From contig DASZHD010000030.1 of NCBI GenBank assembly GCA_035938175.1, forward strand, positions 124,001-188,000: DNA of 64,000 bases, in the 5' to 3' direction. Of the stretch, positions 43,666 through 51,721 are shown one piece after another. Numbering within the stretch: position 1 is the stretch's first letter; each line of letters opens with the position of its first letter. The stretch is from DASRDE01 sp035938175. Lineage in GTDB: Bacteria; Vulcanimicrobiota; Vulcanimicrobiia; Vulcanimicrobiales; Vulcanimicrobiaceae. The position numbers and the translations under genes were made by a program. Under the pieces are notes generated by a model, which had not been told where the DNA came from, did no database searches, and saw only the letters and a list, made by a program, of their open reading frames with translations.

Positions 43666-44989
43666 GCGTTTGCTGTTCGCCGCCCTGCTTGCTTTTTGCT
43701 TGCTTCCGTGCGCGGCCAGGGCCGATCAGCACTGGCTGGCCGTCAGCGATTTACACGTCGATCCGTTCGGCAGCGATCCACAGCCCGCCGGCTACCACAC
43801 CGATTCCAACTGGCCGCTCTTCGAATCTGCGCTGGAAGCAATGCATCGCGCGCAGCCGGATCCCGCGGTGATTTTCATTACGGGCGATTTGCTTGCCCAT
43901 CAGTGGCCCGCGATTTCGCGCGCCCACGGGCAGTCGCCGGCCGCCGCAGCGGAGCAGACGATGCAGCGCATCGCGCACGATTTCAACCGCCGCTTTCCAC
44001 GGGCGCAATTCGTGATGGTGCTGGGCAACAACGACGATCCGTGCGGCGACTACCAATCTTCGCCGGGAACGCCGTACTTTGCGCACCTCGCACGGATTTG
44101 GGCGCCGCTCGTCAATCGCCGCGGCGCGGCGCCGGGCTTTATGCGCGATTTTTCATCGACCGGCGCGTACACAGCCAAGCTTCCGCTGCCCTCGGTGCAA
44201 GCGGTGGCGCTCGACGACGTGTCGTGGGCGTTACTGTACCGGGGCTGCGGGCGCGCGGCGGCGGATGCGGCCCGGGCGCAAATTTCAATGCTCGCGCAGG
44301 CCCTCCACAGCTCGCGAGCTGCGCACTCCATTGTCGTCGCGCACCTTCCGCCGGGCGTCGATCCGCAAGGCACCTTGTTAACCCATCGCTTGATCATCGT
44401 CCCGTTTCTGAACGGGTACTGGAACGCGGCCGCGCTTTCAACGCTCGGGCGCGCAAAGGCCCGCGTCGCGTTTGTTTTGGCAGGGCATACGCACCGCAAC
44501 GATTTTCGGCTATTTGACGGCGTTCCGGTGCTGGTGGCGCCCGCACTCTCGCCGATCTACGACAACAACCCCGGCTTTCTGAGCTTGAGCGTCAACGCAG
44601 ACGGCACGCTCGCCGATTATTCCGAGTACGCGTACGACGAAGATTCGGGAACGTGGGGCGTGCAGTCGGATTTCAAGCGCGCGCTGTCCGCGAGCGGCTT
44701 CAATGCGGTGCAACTGACTGCCGCGCATGCACGGATCGAACGCGACGCGGACGTTCGAGACCGCTGGGCCGCGATGCTGATGAACGGTTCGCAGCATCGC
44801 GAAGTCGATCGCGGGAATTGGCGAATTTTCTGGTGCGCCCAAGTTGATACGGGACGATCGTACGCAGCGTGTGCCGGCGCGCGCAGCCGCGCCGAGATTC
44901 TGCCGGCTTTGGCCGCGTTGCTTGCAGCGGCCGTGCTCTTCGGCTTGACGCTCGCCGTCCTGCGACTAGCCCGGCACCGCCGTGCTTGA
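43664..44989 (+). CDS. Secreted calcineurin-like metallophosphoesterase (membrane-anchored)
   Basis: This encodes 441 residues with a signal peptide (cleavage near ARADQHW) and a C-terminal membrane helix (ALLAAAVLFGLTLAVL), so the enzyme is exported and anchored. The metal-binding blocks are SDLHVD (28-33), ITGDLLAHQ, LGNNDD, an AHLPPG block and AGHTHRNDF. The layout resembles acid sphingomyelinase-like phosphodiesterases, in which a calcineurin-type domain hydrolyses phosphodiesters outside the cell. Substrate is unknown. The start overlaps the EVE gene's start head to head, and the cupin gene overlaps its 3' end. Confidence 0.85.
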   Translation: MRLLFAALLAFCLLPCAARADQHWLAVSDLHVDPFGSDPQPAGYHTDSNWPLFESALEAMHRAQPDPAVIFITGDLLAHQWPAISRAHGQSPAAAAEQTMQRIAHDFNRRFPRAQFVMVLGNNDDPCGDYQSSPGTPYFAHLARIWAPLVNRRGAAPGFMRDFSSTGAYTAKLPLPSVQAVALDDVSWALLYRGCGRAAADAARAQISMLAQALHSSRAAHSIVVAHLPPGVDPQGTLLTHRLIIVPFLNGYWNAAALSTLGRAKARVAFVLAGHTHRNDFRLFDGVPVLVAPALSPIYDNNPGFLSLSVNADGTLADYSEYAYDEDSGTWGVQSDFKRALSASGFNAVQLTAAHARIERDADVRDRWAAMLMNGSQHREVDRGNWRIFWCAQVDTGRSYAACAGARSRAEILPALAALLAAAVLFGLTLAVLRLARHRRA

Positions 44990-45509
44990 AGCGTATGGTA
45001 TGCTTCGGACCGAAATGAGCCGAGTGACGCAAAAACGAGTGATTCGCGCGACTGAAGAAGGCTGGGAAGGCGTTCCCGTCGAGGGCTACCGTCCCGGCGC
45101 AGCCGTGGGCGTTGTGCGGCATACGATCGTCGGCGCGCGAAAAACGAGCGGCGACGAGCCGGGCCCGTCAAAGGAACTGCGGTATTTCGAACTGGAGCGC
45201 GGCGCCGTGTCGCGTTTGGAAAAGCACGAGCACGAACACTTCGTCATCGTCAAGCGCGGACTCGGCTACGCCGTGATCGGCGAAACGGCAACCGAGATCG
45301 GTCCCGGCGACGTGGTATACGTCGGTCCGTTGGAACTGCATCAGTTCGTGAATCGCGGCGAGGAGCCGTTCGGCTTTTTCTGTTTCGTCGACGCGCAGCG
45401 CGACTATTCTCAGGAACCGACTGCCGAAGAGTTGGAGCGGCTGAGCGCGTCACCGGCCGGCGCAGTTGCGAAACCCTTCGCGGTGCCTCCGCCGGGGAAA
45501 TATCGCTAA
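44982..45509 (+). CDS. Cupin domain protein
   Basis: This encodes about 175 residues. The cupin fold is marked by KHEHEHFVIVKRG, with three histidines in a metal-binding spacing, and by GPGDVVYVGPLELHQFVN with the second-motif histidine. The C-terminal proline-rich tail is unlikely to be catalytic. The start is uncertain: GTG at 44982 overlaps the phosphoesterase, while ATGs at 45000 and 45015 give shorter forms and no strong ribosome site decides. It may be a small sugar isomerase, dioxygenase or binding protein; the ligand is unknown. Confidence 0.8.
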   Translation: MLEAYGMLRTEMSRVTQKRVIRATEEGWEGVPVEGYRPGAAVGVVRHTIVGARKTSGDEPGPSKELRYFELERGAVSRLEKHEHEHFVIVKRGLGYAVIGETATEIGPGDVVYVGPLELHQFVNRGEEPFGFFCFVDAQRDYSQEPTAEELERLSASPAGAVAKPFAVPPPGKYR

Positions 45510-45514
45510 GCGAC

Positions 45515-45564
45515 GCCCGTTCGCATCGCTACGGCGTAATGGCTATCGTAAACGGGCAGTTTTT
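45515..45564 (+). terminator. Probable terminator after the cupin gene
   Basis: GCCCGTT at 45515-45521 pairs with AACGGGC at 45551-45557, with a large, partly structured loop between them, and is followed by AGTTTTT. A second hairpin (GACCCC/GGGGTC, 45568-45589) lies against the stop of the converging minus-strand gene. The long loop makes this weaker than a standard intrinsic terminator. Confidence 0.45.
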
Positions 45565-45587
45565 AGGGACCCCATCAGCGCAGGGGG

Positions 45588-46409
45588 TCACTGAAGTGAG
45601 TTGCCTGATTTCCGATTTTGATGGGGCGGTGTTACCTCAACGAGCGTTGCCGTGGTAAAGCGCCAGTTCAGCCAAAAGGTGCTTTCAACATCCCAGTAGG
45701 GCGCGACGGTCGGCCCCAGGGCGGTCGCAAATGAAACCCCCTGCGCTGCAGCGACGGCACGTAAACTGATGTGAACCGCGTCCCAGCGCGCCGCAATCAT
45801 CGTCCAATCGGGATACACGAATCCCGCTTCAATCCGTGGGTGCTCCGCAATCAGTTTGACCCAGTGGGTGGCGTCCCGAATTTCATAGACTCGTGCTTCG
45901 CGCTCCAGGTGCAAATGCCACGTATTCCAAGGCTTGGGGTGCAACGTCGAGTTTTCATATCCCCGCAAGTAGCACCGCCACATACCGTAACTTCCCGGCA
46001 GTCCTGTCGATGTGAACAAGCCTACACCGAACGGCTTAGCACCTATGGGAGAGGGAGTTGCACGTCGGACCGAGATAAAACTCGACTTCCGCGGTCTGTA
46101 ATTTCGCGCGGAAAGTCGGCGCGGACGGCCAGTAGCGACCCAATATTGGGCGGAGCGGTCGAGTGGTCCGTCGGTGAGTTGAGGAAAATTTGCGGCAATC
46201 CGGTCAAGCAGCCGGCACTGCCGCAGGAATAGATCGGCATCCTCGGAGCGAAGCGTCTCCGTCGTTGTAGAATCAGGTGCCTCACCGGGCGCCACGACCT
46301 GCTGTAAAACCCGGATAAAATGGACAAGATCGCCGCGTGGATACTCACGCGGTTCGACAGCGTGGTCCAATTCGGCGACCCTGCGCTCGAGAATATTCTG
46401 CAGCGTCAT
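45588..46409 (-). CDS. Hypothetical protein in a lower-GC island
   Basis: This encodes 273 residues starting MTLQNILERRVAELD. The first 80 residues look helical; the rest contains the conserved-looking stretches GAKPFGVGLFTSTG, WHLHLEREARVYEI, RIEAGFVYPDW and YWDVESTFWLNWRF. Similar proteins of about this size are known to me from actinobacteria with no assigned function; the strand/helix spacing vaguely recalls small ADP-ribosyltransferase-like folds, which I offer only as a possibility. Its base composition looks lower in GC than the surrounding genes, suggesting acquisition. It is not obviously linked to the neighbouring lipoprotein. Confidence 0.65.
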   Translation of the reverse strand: MTLQNILERRVAELDHAVEPREYPRGDLVHFIRVLQQVVAPGEAPDSTTTETLRSEDADLFLRQCRLLDRIAANFPQLTDGPLDRSAQYWVATGRPRRLSARNYRPRKSSFISVRRATPSPIGAKPFGVGLFTSTGLPGSYGMWRCYLRGYENSTLHPKPWNTWHLHLEREARVYEIRDATHWVKLIAEHPRIEAGFVYPDWTMIAARWDAVHISLRAVAAAQGVSFATALGPTVAPYWDVESTFWLNWRFTTATLVEVTPPHQNRKSGNSLQ

Positions 46410-46446
46410 CTTCCAATTTGTGGAAGGGTAACTATACTGGCTTACC

Positions 46447-47040
46447 TTAGCAAGTTATAGTGATGTTCGGACTGAACACGACGGGTAACTGCCCAACTGG
46501 GGGCTCGTAACCCGGCGGGAAATAAACGTATCCATGGGCACCTCCTCCGTAAGTTCCATTTCTACATCTCGTAGCGGCGTTGGCTTGCACGAAGGTGGTT
46601 CCATACGCAGTGACTGAGCCGCTTTGCGCTATCAGGACACCGTTGTAATAGAGCCCGACGTTTAGGACCAACTCGCTCACCGGCGCACTGCAGGTTATGG
46701 TGCCAACGACGTTAACGTTCTCAGGAACGTGTGTGGACTTGTGCGGATACTGAATGTTTTCTTCGCAATTAATTACCGACTGCGGAGCGGCGCTCGCGTA
46801 CCCGGAAGCTTGTGCGCTTTGCGTTGTATTTCCAAGCTGTGAAGTATTAGGCAAAAGTGAGGTTGGCAGTTGCAAGGATGGTGGCATAGAGCGTGCAGCA
46901 GGGGCCCGTGTGCCGCTGTTCATGGTTTTCGATGTTGGTAGAACTGCCGTACTAGTTTGAACGGCCCCGCCGCTACACGCGCTAAGAAGCGCCGTTGCTG
47001 TAATCGCAAGCAACACGGTTTTAAAACCGGATCGACTCAT
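46447..47040 (-). CDS. Lipoprotein with serine/threonine-rich linker
   Basis: This encodes 197 residues. The start MSRSGFKTVLLAITATALL is backed by a strong AAGGAG site and leads into the lipobox LLSAC. A low-complexity linker rich in S, T, P and N follows to about residue 90. The C-terminal domain is a small beta sandwich with cysteines at NCEEN, ITCSA, ATRCRN and the final ITC, so two disulfides are likely. Codon choice and GC look lower than in flanking genes. No family recognised. Confidence 0.7.
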   Translation of the reverse strand: MSRSGFKTVLLAITATALLSACSGGAVQTSTAVLPTSKTMNSGTRAPAARSMPPSLQLPTSLLPNTSQLGNTTQSAQASGYASAAPQSVINCEENIQYPHKSTHVPENVNVVGTITCSAPVSELVLNVGLYYNGVLIAQSGSVTAYGTTFVQANAATRCRNGTYGGGAHGYVYFPPGYEPPVGQLPVVFSPNITITC

Positions 47041-47605
47041 CACATTCTCCTTATATTTGGTATTAGTAAAGGGGAATCGCGCTGCCCTTATTGGTTTGAG
47101 GGCCCAGAACGGCGACGTCAGCGCCCTGAGATGCAACGATCGAATTGATTACGCAAGGAAAAGCCCGATTCGACAGGCCGAAAAGTTTTCCGAATAATGC
47201 GCCAGGCAGCATCCAGCGGCCCATGGGGCACAATTCCATCGTTCATCAAAGGCTAGATTGAGCTCGTTGCGGAGCCAGATTCGGATGCCGAATGCGCCAG
47301 GCTAACGGCAACATGGGGCTCGCAGCCCGGCCGCGGCCAAATTGTCACACTGGTTAATAAACGCAATCGGGACTCTGGAACACCGCACGGTGACCGACGC
47401 AGCCGCAAAGTCGCACCCCTACTCGCGGGTAGCAAGAGATTTACCGCTTAGGAACGGTAAGATTAGCACCCGTCTGGTCAGATGGTACCCGCCAGCTAAG
47501 TTTCTGTCAATTGTGTTTTGTTCGGTTGGCGTATGCCCTAACTGGGGTCGCCTAACGAAACGGAATAAAGAGTACGCTCAGACATCCGGCACTTATAACG
47601 CGTTT
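47041..47605. other. About 565 bases without a credible gene
   Basis: No convincing reading frame covers this stretch; the openings present are short and lack ribosome sites. It contains a 12-base direct repeat, AATGCGCCAGGC, at about 47193 and 47287, and a small hairpin near 47437-47456. Its composition resembles the lower-GC island to its left. It probably holds the lipoprotein promoter at its left end and may be a remnant of an insertion; nothing diagnostic of an insertion sequence is seen. Confidence 0.5.
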
Positions 47606-48448
47606 CTAGGAAGTTACCATCGGACGCGACGGATCGCTGCACCATTCGCTCCACGATCCGGGGTAAAGGCGGCTGCCGGGTATTCCGGCGATCTCCATTG
47701 CGAGCATGTTGACCGCGGCCGAAACGCCGGATCCGCATTGATGCACTAAACGTTCCGGCGGAATCTGCAGCGAATCGAATTCGGCGCGAAGTTGATCGGC
47801 CGGCTTCATTTGCCCGAGTGGTCCAGTAAAGTTCGACCGGAAAGGACGGTTGACGGCGCCGGGGATGTGTCCGCCAATCGGATCGACGATCTCGTTTTGA
47901 CCCATGAAGCGATCGGGCCCGCGCGCGTCCACCAGCGTGAATTCGTTGCTCTCGAGTGAGTTCAAAACATCGGCGGCGTTGACGACGAGTTCGCGCCGCA
48001 CGCGCGCTTGAATCGTTCCGTTTGCCGGACGTTTCGGCTCTTCGGTCGTCACCGGTTTCTGCATTCCGGCCCAGGCACCGAATCCGCCGTCCAGTATCGC
48101 AGTCGCATCGTGCCCGATGTACTTGCACAAAAACCACATGCGCGCCGCGCCCATGTCGGCCCCGGCGTCGTATGCGACGATTTGCGTATCGTCGCGCACG
48201 CCGAGCTCGCGCAGAAACGCCGCGAACTTTTCCGGATCCGGCAATGGATGGCGCCCGTTGGTTCCGGTTTTCGGCCCGGCGAGGTCGGTTTCGACGTCGG
48301 CAAAAAACGCGCCCGGAATGTGGACCGCGTTATAGAGACGCCGTCCCGCGCCGACGTCTTGGAGCAAATACCGGCAATCGACGACGACCCAGGTCCCCTC
48401 GCCGGTGTGGCGCGCAAGCTCTTCGACCGATACGAGCGTCGTAAACAC
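47606..48448 (-). CDS. sseA: 3-mercaptopyruvate/thiosulfate sulfurtransferase
   Basis: This encodes 280 residues with two rhodanese domains. The N-terminal inactive domain contains VVVDCRYLLQD and AVHIPGAFFADVETDL, and the C-terminal domain has VDARGPDRFMGQNE and the catalytic loop CGSGVSA. That loop (CGSGVT type) is typical of 3-mercaptopyruvate sulfurtransferases rather than thiosulfate rhodaneses (CRKGVT). It transfers sulfur to cyanide or thiols via a cysteine persulfide. The GTG start overlaps the glutaredoxin stop (TAGTG), coupling it to the Grx-BolA pair. Confidence 0.92.
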   Translation of the reverse strand: MFTTLVSVEELARHTGEGTWVVVDCRYLLQDVGAGRRLYNAVHIPGAFFADVETDLAGPKTGTNGRHPLPDPEKFAAFLRELGVRDDTQIVAYDAGADMGAARMWFLCKYIGHDATAILDGGFGAWAGMQKPVTTEEPKRPANGTIQARVRRELVVNAADVLNSLESNEFTLVDARGPDRFMGQNEIVDPIGGHIPGAVNRPFRSNFTGPLGQMKPADQLRAEFDSLQIPPERLVHQCGSGVSAAVNMLAMEIAGIPGSRLYPGSWSEWCSDPSRPMVTS

Positions 48449-48807
48449 TAGTGCAGGTTGATCGTCGTTTTCGGTGCGCCGGCGTGTCCGAACGCGTCCT
48501 GCAGAACCTGCTGCAATTCGCCGTTCTGCGCCATCGGACCGAGAATGTCGGTGTCGCCGTAAAACTTGCCGTTGATGAAGACTTTGGGCAGCGTCGGCCA
48601 ATTCGTCATCTCGGCCAACGCTTCACGCTTGGGCATATTTTCGAGAACGTCGATCACTTCGAACGGGTATCCGAAATTATCGAAAAACTGGATGGTCTCC
48701 AGCGTGAATCCGCAGCGCGGCATCGTTTTGGTTCCTTTGCCGTAGACCAGGATTTTGTTCGCTGCGATTTCGCGGCCGATCTCTTCTTTGAGGTGTTCTG
48801 ACATCAA
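48448..48807 (-). CDS. grxD: Monothiol glutaredoxin (Grx4 type)
   Basis: This 119-residue protein is a monothiol glutaredoxin that binds a glutathione-coordinated [2Fe-2S] cluster and passes it to target proteins or to BolA. The active-site motif is CGFT (C32) in place of the standard CGFS. WPTLPKVFINGKFYGDTDIL is the usual glutathione-binding and TVP-like segment (here LPKVF). The tail is a little longer than usual. The gene follows bolA by 4 bases and overlaps the sulfurtransferase start, giving a three-gene transcript. Confidence 0.92.
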   Translation of the reverse strand: MMSEHLKEEIGREIAANKILVYGKGTKTMPRCGFTLETIQFFDNFGYPFEVIDVLENMPKREALAEMTNWPTLPKVFINGKFYGDTDILGPMAQNGELQQVLQDAFGHAGAPKTTINLH

Positions 48808-48811
48808 ATAG

Positions 48812-49048
48812 TTACTCTGCTGGAATGAGGGTTTTGAGTTCGACCGCGTGGACGCGGCCGTCTTTGAGGGCGCCTTTGAGGGCGCCGTAGACGAGCTGAT
48901 GCTGTTCGATCAGCGTCTTGCCTTCGAATTGCCGCGATCGTACGGTGACGTTGAAATGATCCATCGTGCCGGTGCGGTCGACGATGTCTACTTGAGCGTC
49001 GGGAAGCTGCGCGCGGATGAGTGCGGTAAGCGATCCGTTGTCGATCAT
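48812..49048 (-). CDS. bolA: BolA family protein
   Basis: This encodes 78 residues with the BolA fold: an alpha-beta-beta layout with VTVRSRQFEGKTLIEQHQLVYGAL, the conserved helix-turn motif including the cluster-ligand histidine in IEQHQLVY. BolA partners of monothiol glutaredoxins help traffic Fe-S clusters. The adjacent Grx4-type gene makes this the Grx-BolA pair seen in many bacteria. The start MIDNGSL is the only good ATG. Confidence 0.92.
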   Translation of the reverse strand: MIDNGSLTALIRAQLPDAQVDIVDRTGTMDHFNVTVRSRQFEGKTLIEQHQLVYGALKGALKDGRVHAVELKTLIPAE

Positions 49049-49054
49049 GGCGTT

Positions 49055-49297
49055 CTAGGGATGGAGCTGCGCCGGCGGTTCGCCGCGAAAGGTTTGCGCG
49101 AGCGCGCGTGCCTCGCGAAGCGTATCCGGCAGGCGCTCCGAGTGCTCGGTAACCGCGCGGGCGACGCCGGCCGCCAACACGACACCCGTGGCCGCGACCA
49201 GCACGGCGGGGATGCCTTGCGCGCGGACGGGACCGATTTCGAGCGTGAAACTCTTCGTCACGCGGGCTAGGCCCTTGAAGAACTTGTTGAACTTCAC
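49055..49297 (-). CDS. Small membrane protein of unknown function
   Basis: This encodes 80 residues starting at a GTG that overlaps the stop of the upstream gene (GTGA). One membrane helix lies at about residues 32-50 (GIPAVLVAATGVVLAAGV) after a basic N-terminus. No family recognised. A longer in-frame opening exists upstream but would overlap the CGNR-like gene. It is 6 bases before the bolA start and is likely co-transcribed with it. Confidence 0.55.
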   Translation of the reverse strand: MKFNKFFKGLARVTKSFTLEIGPVRAQGIPAVLVAATGVVLAAGVARAVTEHSERLPDTLREARALAQTFRGEPPAQLHP

Positions 49298-49725
49298 TTG
49301 GCTATTGTACGCCGCCGGGGGCAGCGCGACTTCTCCATACATCGCAGCGAGCACCAGCGCCGCGAACGGTTCTTGGTTGCGTCCAGGAAGAGCAAGGGGC
49401 AGCCTGCGCAGCGTTTTATCCGCCCGCGGTGCCCGGCGAAGATCTCCATCGCCGCGGTCGCGATTTGAAAAAGAATCCGGTCCGCCGCCGTGCCGGTGAA
49501 CGTTACCGACGCCGTCCCGCCCTCGATTGCGACGGCGAGCGATCCTCGCAGGCTCCGAAGCGCGGCAGCCAAGGCGGCGTCGAACCGCGGTTTTCCCTCG
49601 ACCGTCACACTTTGCGGTCTTTGCGCGTTAACGGAAGACCACCAGCGCGCGGCGCCGAGCGCGGAGTCCAGCGGGTCTGGAACCTCGGAAGCACTGTTGA
49701 GCAGTGCCACGACGACGTGATCCAC
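49294..49725 (-). CDS. CGNR-type zinc-finger protein with an altered core motif
   Basis: This encodes 143 residues. It follows the ABATE/CGNR layout, in which an N-terminal stress-response domain is followed by a C-terminal zinc finger with a CxxC pair (CAGC, 106/109) and a second CxxC pair. Normally that second pair reads WCSxxxCGNRxKxR. Here it reads WCSLRCMEKSRC, so the zinc ligands C125 and C129 stay but the diagnostic GNR is MEK. CGNR proteins are putative transcription regulators. The gene starts the chain that leads into the Grx/BolA/sulfurtransferase genes. Confidence 0.75.
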   Translation of the reverse strand: MDHVVVALLNSASEVPDPLDSALGAARWWSSVNAQRPQSVTVEGKPRFDAALAAALRSLRGSLAVAIEGGTASVTFTGTAADRILFQIATAAMEIFAGHRGRIKRCAGCPLLFLDATKNRSRRWCSLRCMEKSRCPRRRTIAK

Positions 49726-49820
49726 GGCAAAACCGATTTTACCATGGATCGGCGGCCCCGCTGGAAGTGCGAAACGCAGCTAGTAGGAGCGCCGCTTTAC
49801 CGGGCAGCAATGGTGCGCGC

Positions 49821-50789
49821 ATGAAAGCAGCGCGACTACACGAGCTGGGCGGCCCCGAGCATTTACTCGTCGAGGACGTTCCGCGTCCGGAGCCGTCGGC
49901 CGAGGAAGTGCTCGTGCGCGTGCGCGCCGCGGCTTTGAATCACCGGGATGTCTTCATCACCCAAGGTCTGTATCAAAACATCGCCCTGCCGCGAACGCTG
50001 GGCGCCGACGGCGCCGGCGAGCTCGACGGTCAGGCGGTGATCGTGGATCCGACCCTCGGTTGGGGCAGCGACGAACGCGTCTGGAGTCCGCGCGCGACGA
50101 TTTTGGGCATGCCGCACGACGGCACGTTCGCGCAGTACGTCGCGGTTCCGAAAAGCAACGTTCACGCGAAGCCGGCGCATCTGACCTACGAAGAAGCGGC
50201 CGCGATCCCGCTGGCCGGAGTCACCGCCTATCGCGCGCTTTTTGCGCGCGGCGAGTTGCGAGCGGGCGATACGGTGCTCATCACCGGGATCGGCGGGGGC
50301 GTGCAGACGTTCGCGCTGCTTTTTGCAAAGGCCGCCGGAGCTCGCGTTTTAGTGACGAGCTCCAGCGACGAAAAGTTGCAGCGAGCGCGCGAATTGGGCG
50401 CGGACGAAGTATTCAATTACCGCACCGACGAGGAATGGCATAAAGGTGCGCGCAGCGCGGGGCCGATCGACCTCGCCATAGACTCCGCTGCCGGCGACAC
50501 GTTCGCAAAGATTCTCGGCATCGTACGGCCCGGCGGCCGCGTCGTAACCTACGGGCGCACGGCCGGGGATTCGACGATCAAAGTGTATCCGATCTTTTGG
50601 AATCAGATCGACGTGCGCGGCAGCTCCATGGGATCGCCCGCAAACTTTCGCGCAATGGTGGATTTCATCGGCGAACACCGCATCAGGCCCGTGATCGATC
50701 GCGTGTACGAGTTGGATGAAATCGTCGACGCGGCAAAGCGGATGGACGAGGCACGGCAATTCGGAAAGATCGTCCTGCGGATTCCGTAG
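49821..50789 (+). CDS. Quinone oxidoreductase, zinc-independent MDR family
   Basis: This encodes 322 residues of the medium-chain dehydrogenase/reductase fold. The N-terminal MKAARLHELGGPEHLLVEDVP and LGADGAGE and the NADP-binding GIGGGVQTFALLFAKAAGARVL segment are standard. The usual cysteine-rich structural zinc lobe is absent, placing it with quinone oxidoreductase-like enzymes. The substrate is unknown. The ATG at 49821 begins the conserved region, and an upstream in-frame opening is not part of it. It converges on the MBL hydrolase with 5 bases between stops. Confidence 0.9.
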   Translation: MKAARLHELGGPEHLLVEDVPRPEPSAEEVLVRVRAAALNHRDVFITQGLYQNIALPRTLGADGAGELDGQAVIVDPTLGWGSDERVWSPRATILGMPHDGTFAQYVAVPKSNVHAKPAHLTYEEAAAIPLAGVTAYRALFARGELRAGDTVLITGIGGGVQTFALLFAKAAGARVLVTSSSDEKLQRARELGADEVFNYRTDEEWHKGARSAGPIDLAIDSAAGDTFAKILGIVRPGGRVVTYGRTAGDSTIKVYPIFWNQIDVRGSSMGSPANFRAMVDFIGEHRIRPVIDRVYELDEIVDAAKRMDEARQFGKIVLRIP

Positions 50790-50794
50790 TCCGC

Positions 50795-51721
50795 TCAACG
50801 GACGGCTTCGTAGACCCGAACCGTATCCAGCCGAAGCATCGATCCGAGTTCGGCTTCGACCGTACGCGCGTGCTCGCGCCCGACGATCGTTTCCCATTCG
50901 GGATTGAGAATGGCGTGCTCGTCGGGCGTTAACGCGCGTCCGGCATCGTGCGAACGGACGCGGCCTTCCTCTTCCAAAGCGAGCAGATACGCCAGCAATT
51001 GCCGCGCCGCGGCCGGCCAAAGCACCGGATTGGTATCGCGATAAATCGTGCGAACCAGTTCGGGGATCGTGCGCGGACCGGTTCCGAGCACGCGAAGAAT
51101 CTCTTGCTGGCGCGCTTGGCGATGCGCGATATAGTCGCGCAATTTCGCGCCGGGATCGGCAACCGGTTCTCCGTGGCCGCCGTAAATCGTTCGCGCGCCG
51201 GGGAACGTTTCGAGCAGCCGCGTTAGTGTCCGCTGATACGCGCGCATGGCGCCGTTCGGCGGAGCGATCACGACGTACCCTTCGCCGAGAACGACGTCGC
51301 CGGTGAACAACGCGCGCTCGCGCGGTTCGTAGTAGACCAGATGATCGAACGTGTGGCCGGGCGCTTCCACCACGTGCAATTCGGCATCCCCTGCGCGCAG
51401 CGTGTCGCCGTCGCGCAAGCCGCGATCGTGTGGAAACTCAGATTGCCAATGGGCGGCGATCGGAGCGCCCGTTCGAGCCGACAATATCGGCGCGGCCGGC
51501 GCATGATCGGGGTGCGTATGCGTCAGCGCGATCTCGCAAATGCGTACGTTCATGCGCGACGCGCGCTCCAGAATCGCTTCCACGTGGCGCTCGATGGGCG
51601 GGCCCGGGTCGATGCACAGCGCCTGTCCGTTGCCTCCGTCGATGAGGTAGGTATTCGTGCCGCTCAGCGTCATTGCCGACGGATTGGGCGCGCGCACCAG
51701 CGCGATGCGCGCGTCTACCAC
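50795..51721 (-). CDS. Metallo-beta-lactamase fold hydrolase (LACTB2-like)
   Basis: This encodes 308 residues. The metal motif THTHPDH at residues 67-73 and downstream histidines (GHTFDHLVYY, TGDVV, YGGHGE) place it in the MBL superfamily. The C-terminal winged-helix-like extension (RTIPELVRTIYRDTNPVLWPAAARQLLAYLLALEEEG) is characteristic of LACTB2-type RNA or thioester hydrolases. The GTG start overlaps the end of the NUDIX gene by 7 bases, so both are translated together. Substrate is not known. Confidence 0.9.
   Translation of the reverse strand: MVDARIALVRAPNPSAMTLSGTNTYLIDGGNGQALCIDPGPPIERHVEAILERASRMNVRICEIALTHTHPDHAPAAPILSARTGAPIAAHWQSEFPHDRGLRDGDTLRAGDAELHVVEAPGHTFDHLVYYEPRERALFTGDVVLGEGYVVIAPPNGAMRAYQRTLTRLLETFPGARTIYGGHGEPVADPGAKLRDYIAHRQARQQEILRVLGTGPRTIPELVRTIYRDTNPVLWPAAARQLLAYLLALEEEGRVRSHDAGRALTPDEHAILNPEWETIVGREHARTVEAELGSMLRLDTVRVYEAVR

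Noticed and set aside
47342..47749. Reading frame of 135 codons in the gene-free tail of the island
   Set aside because: It overlaps the sulfurtransferase 3' end, has no ribosome site and no recognisable protein character.
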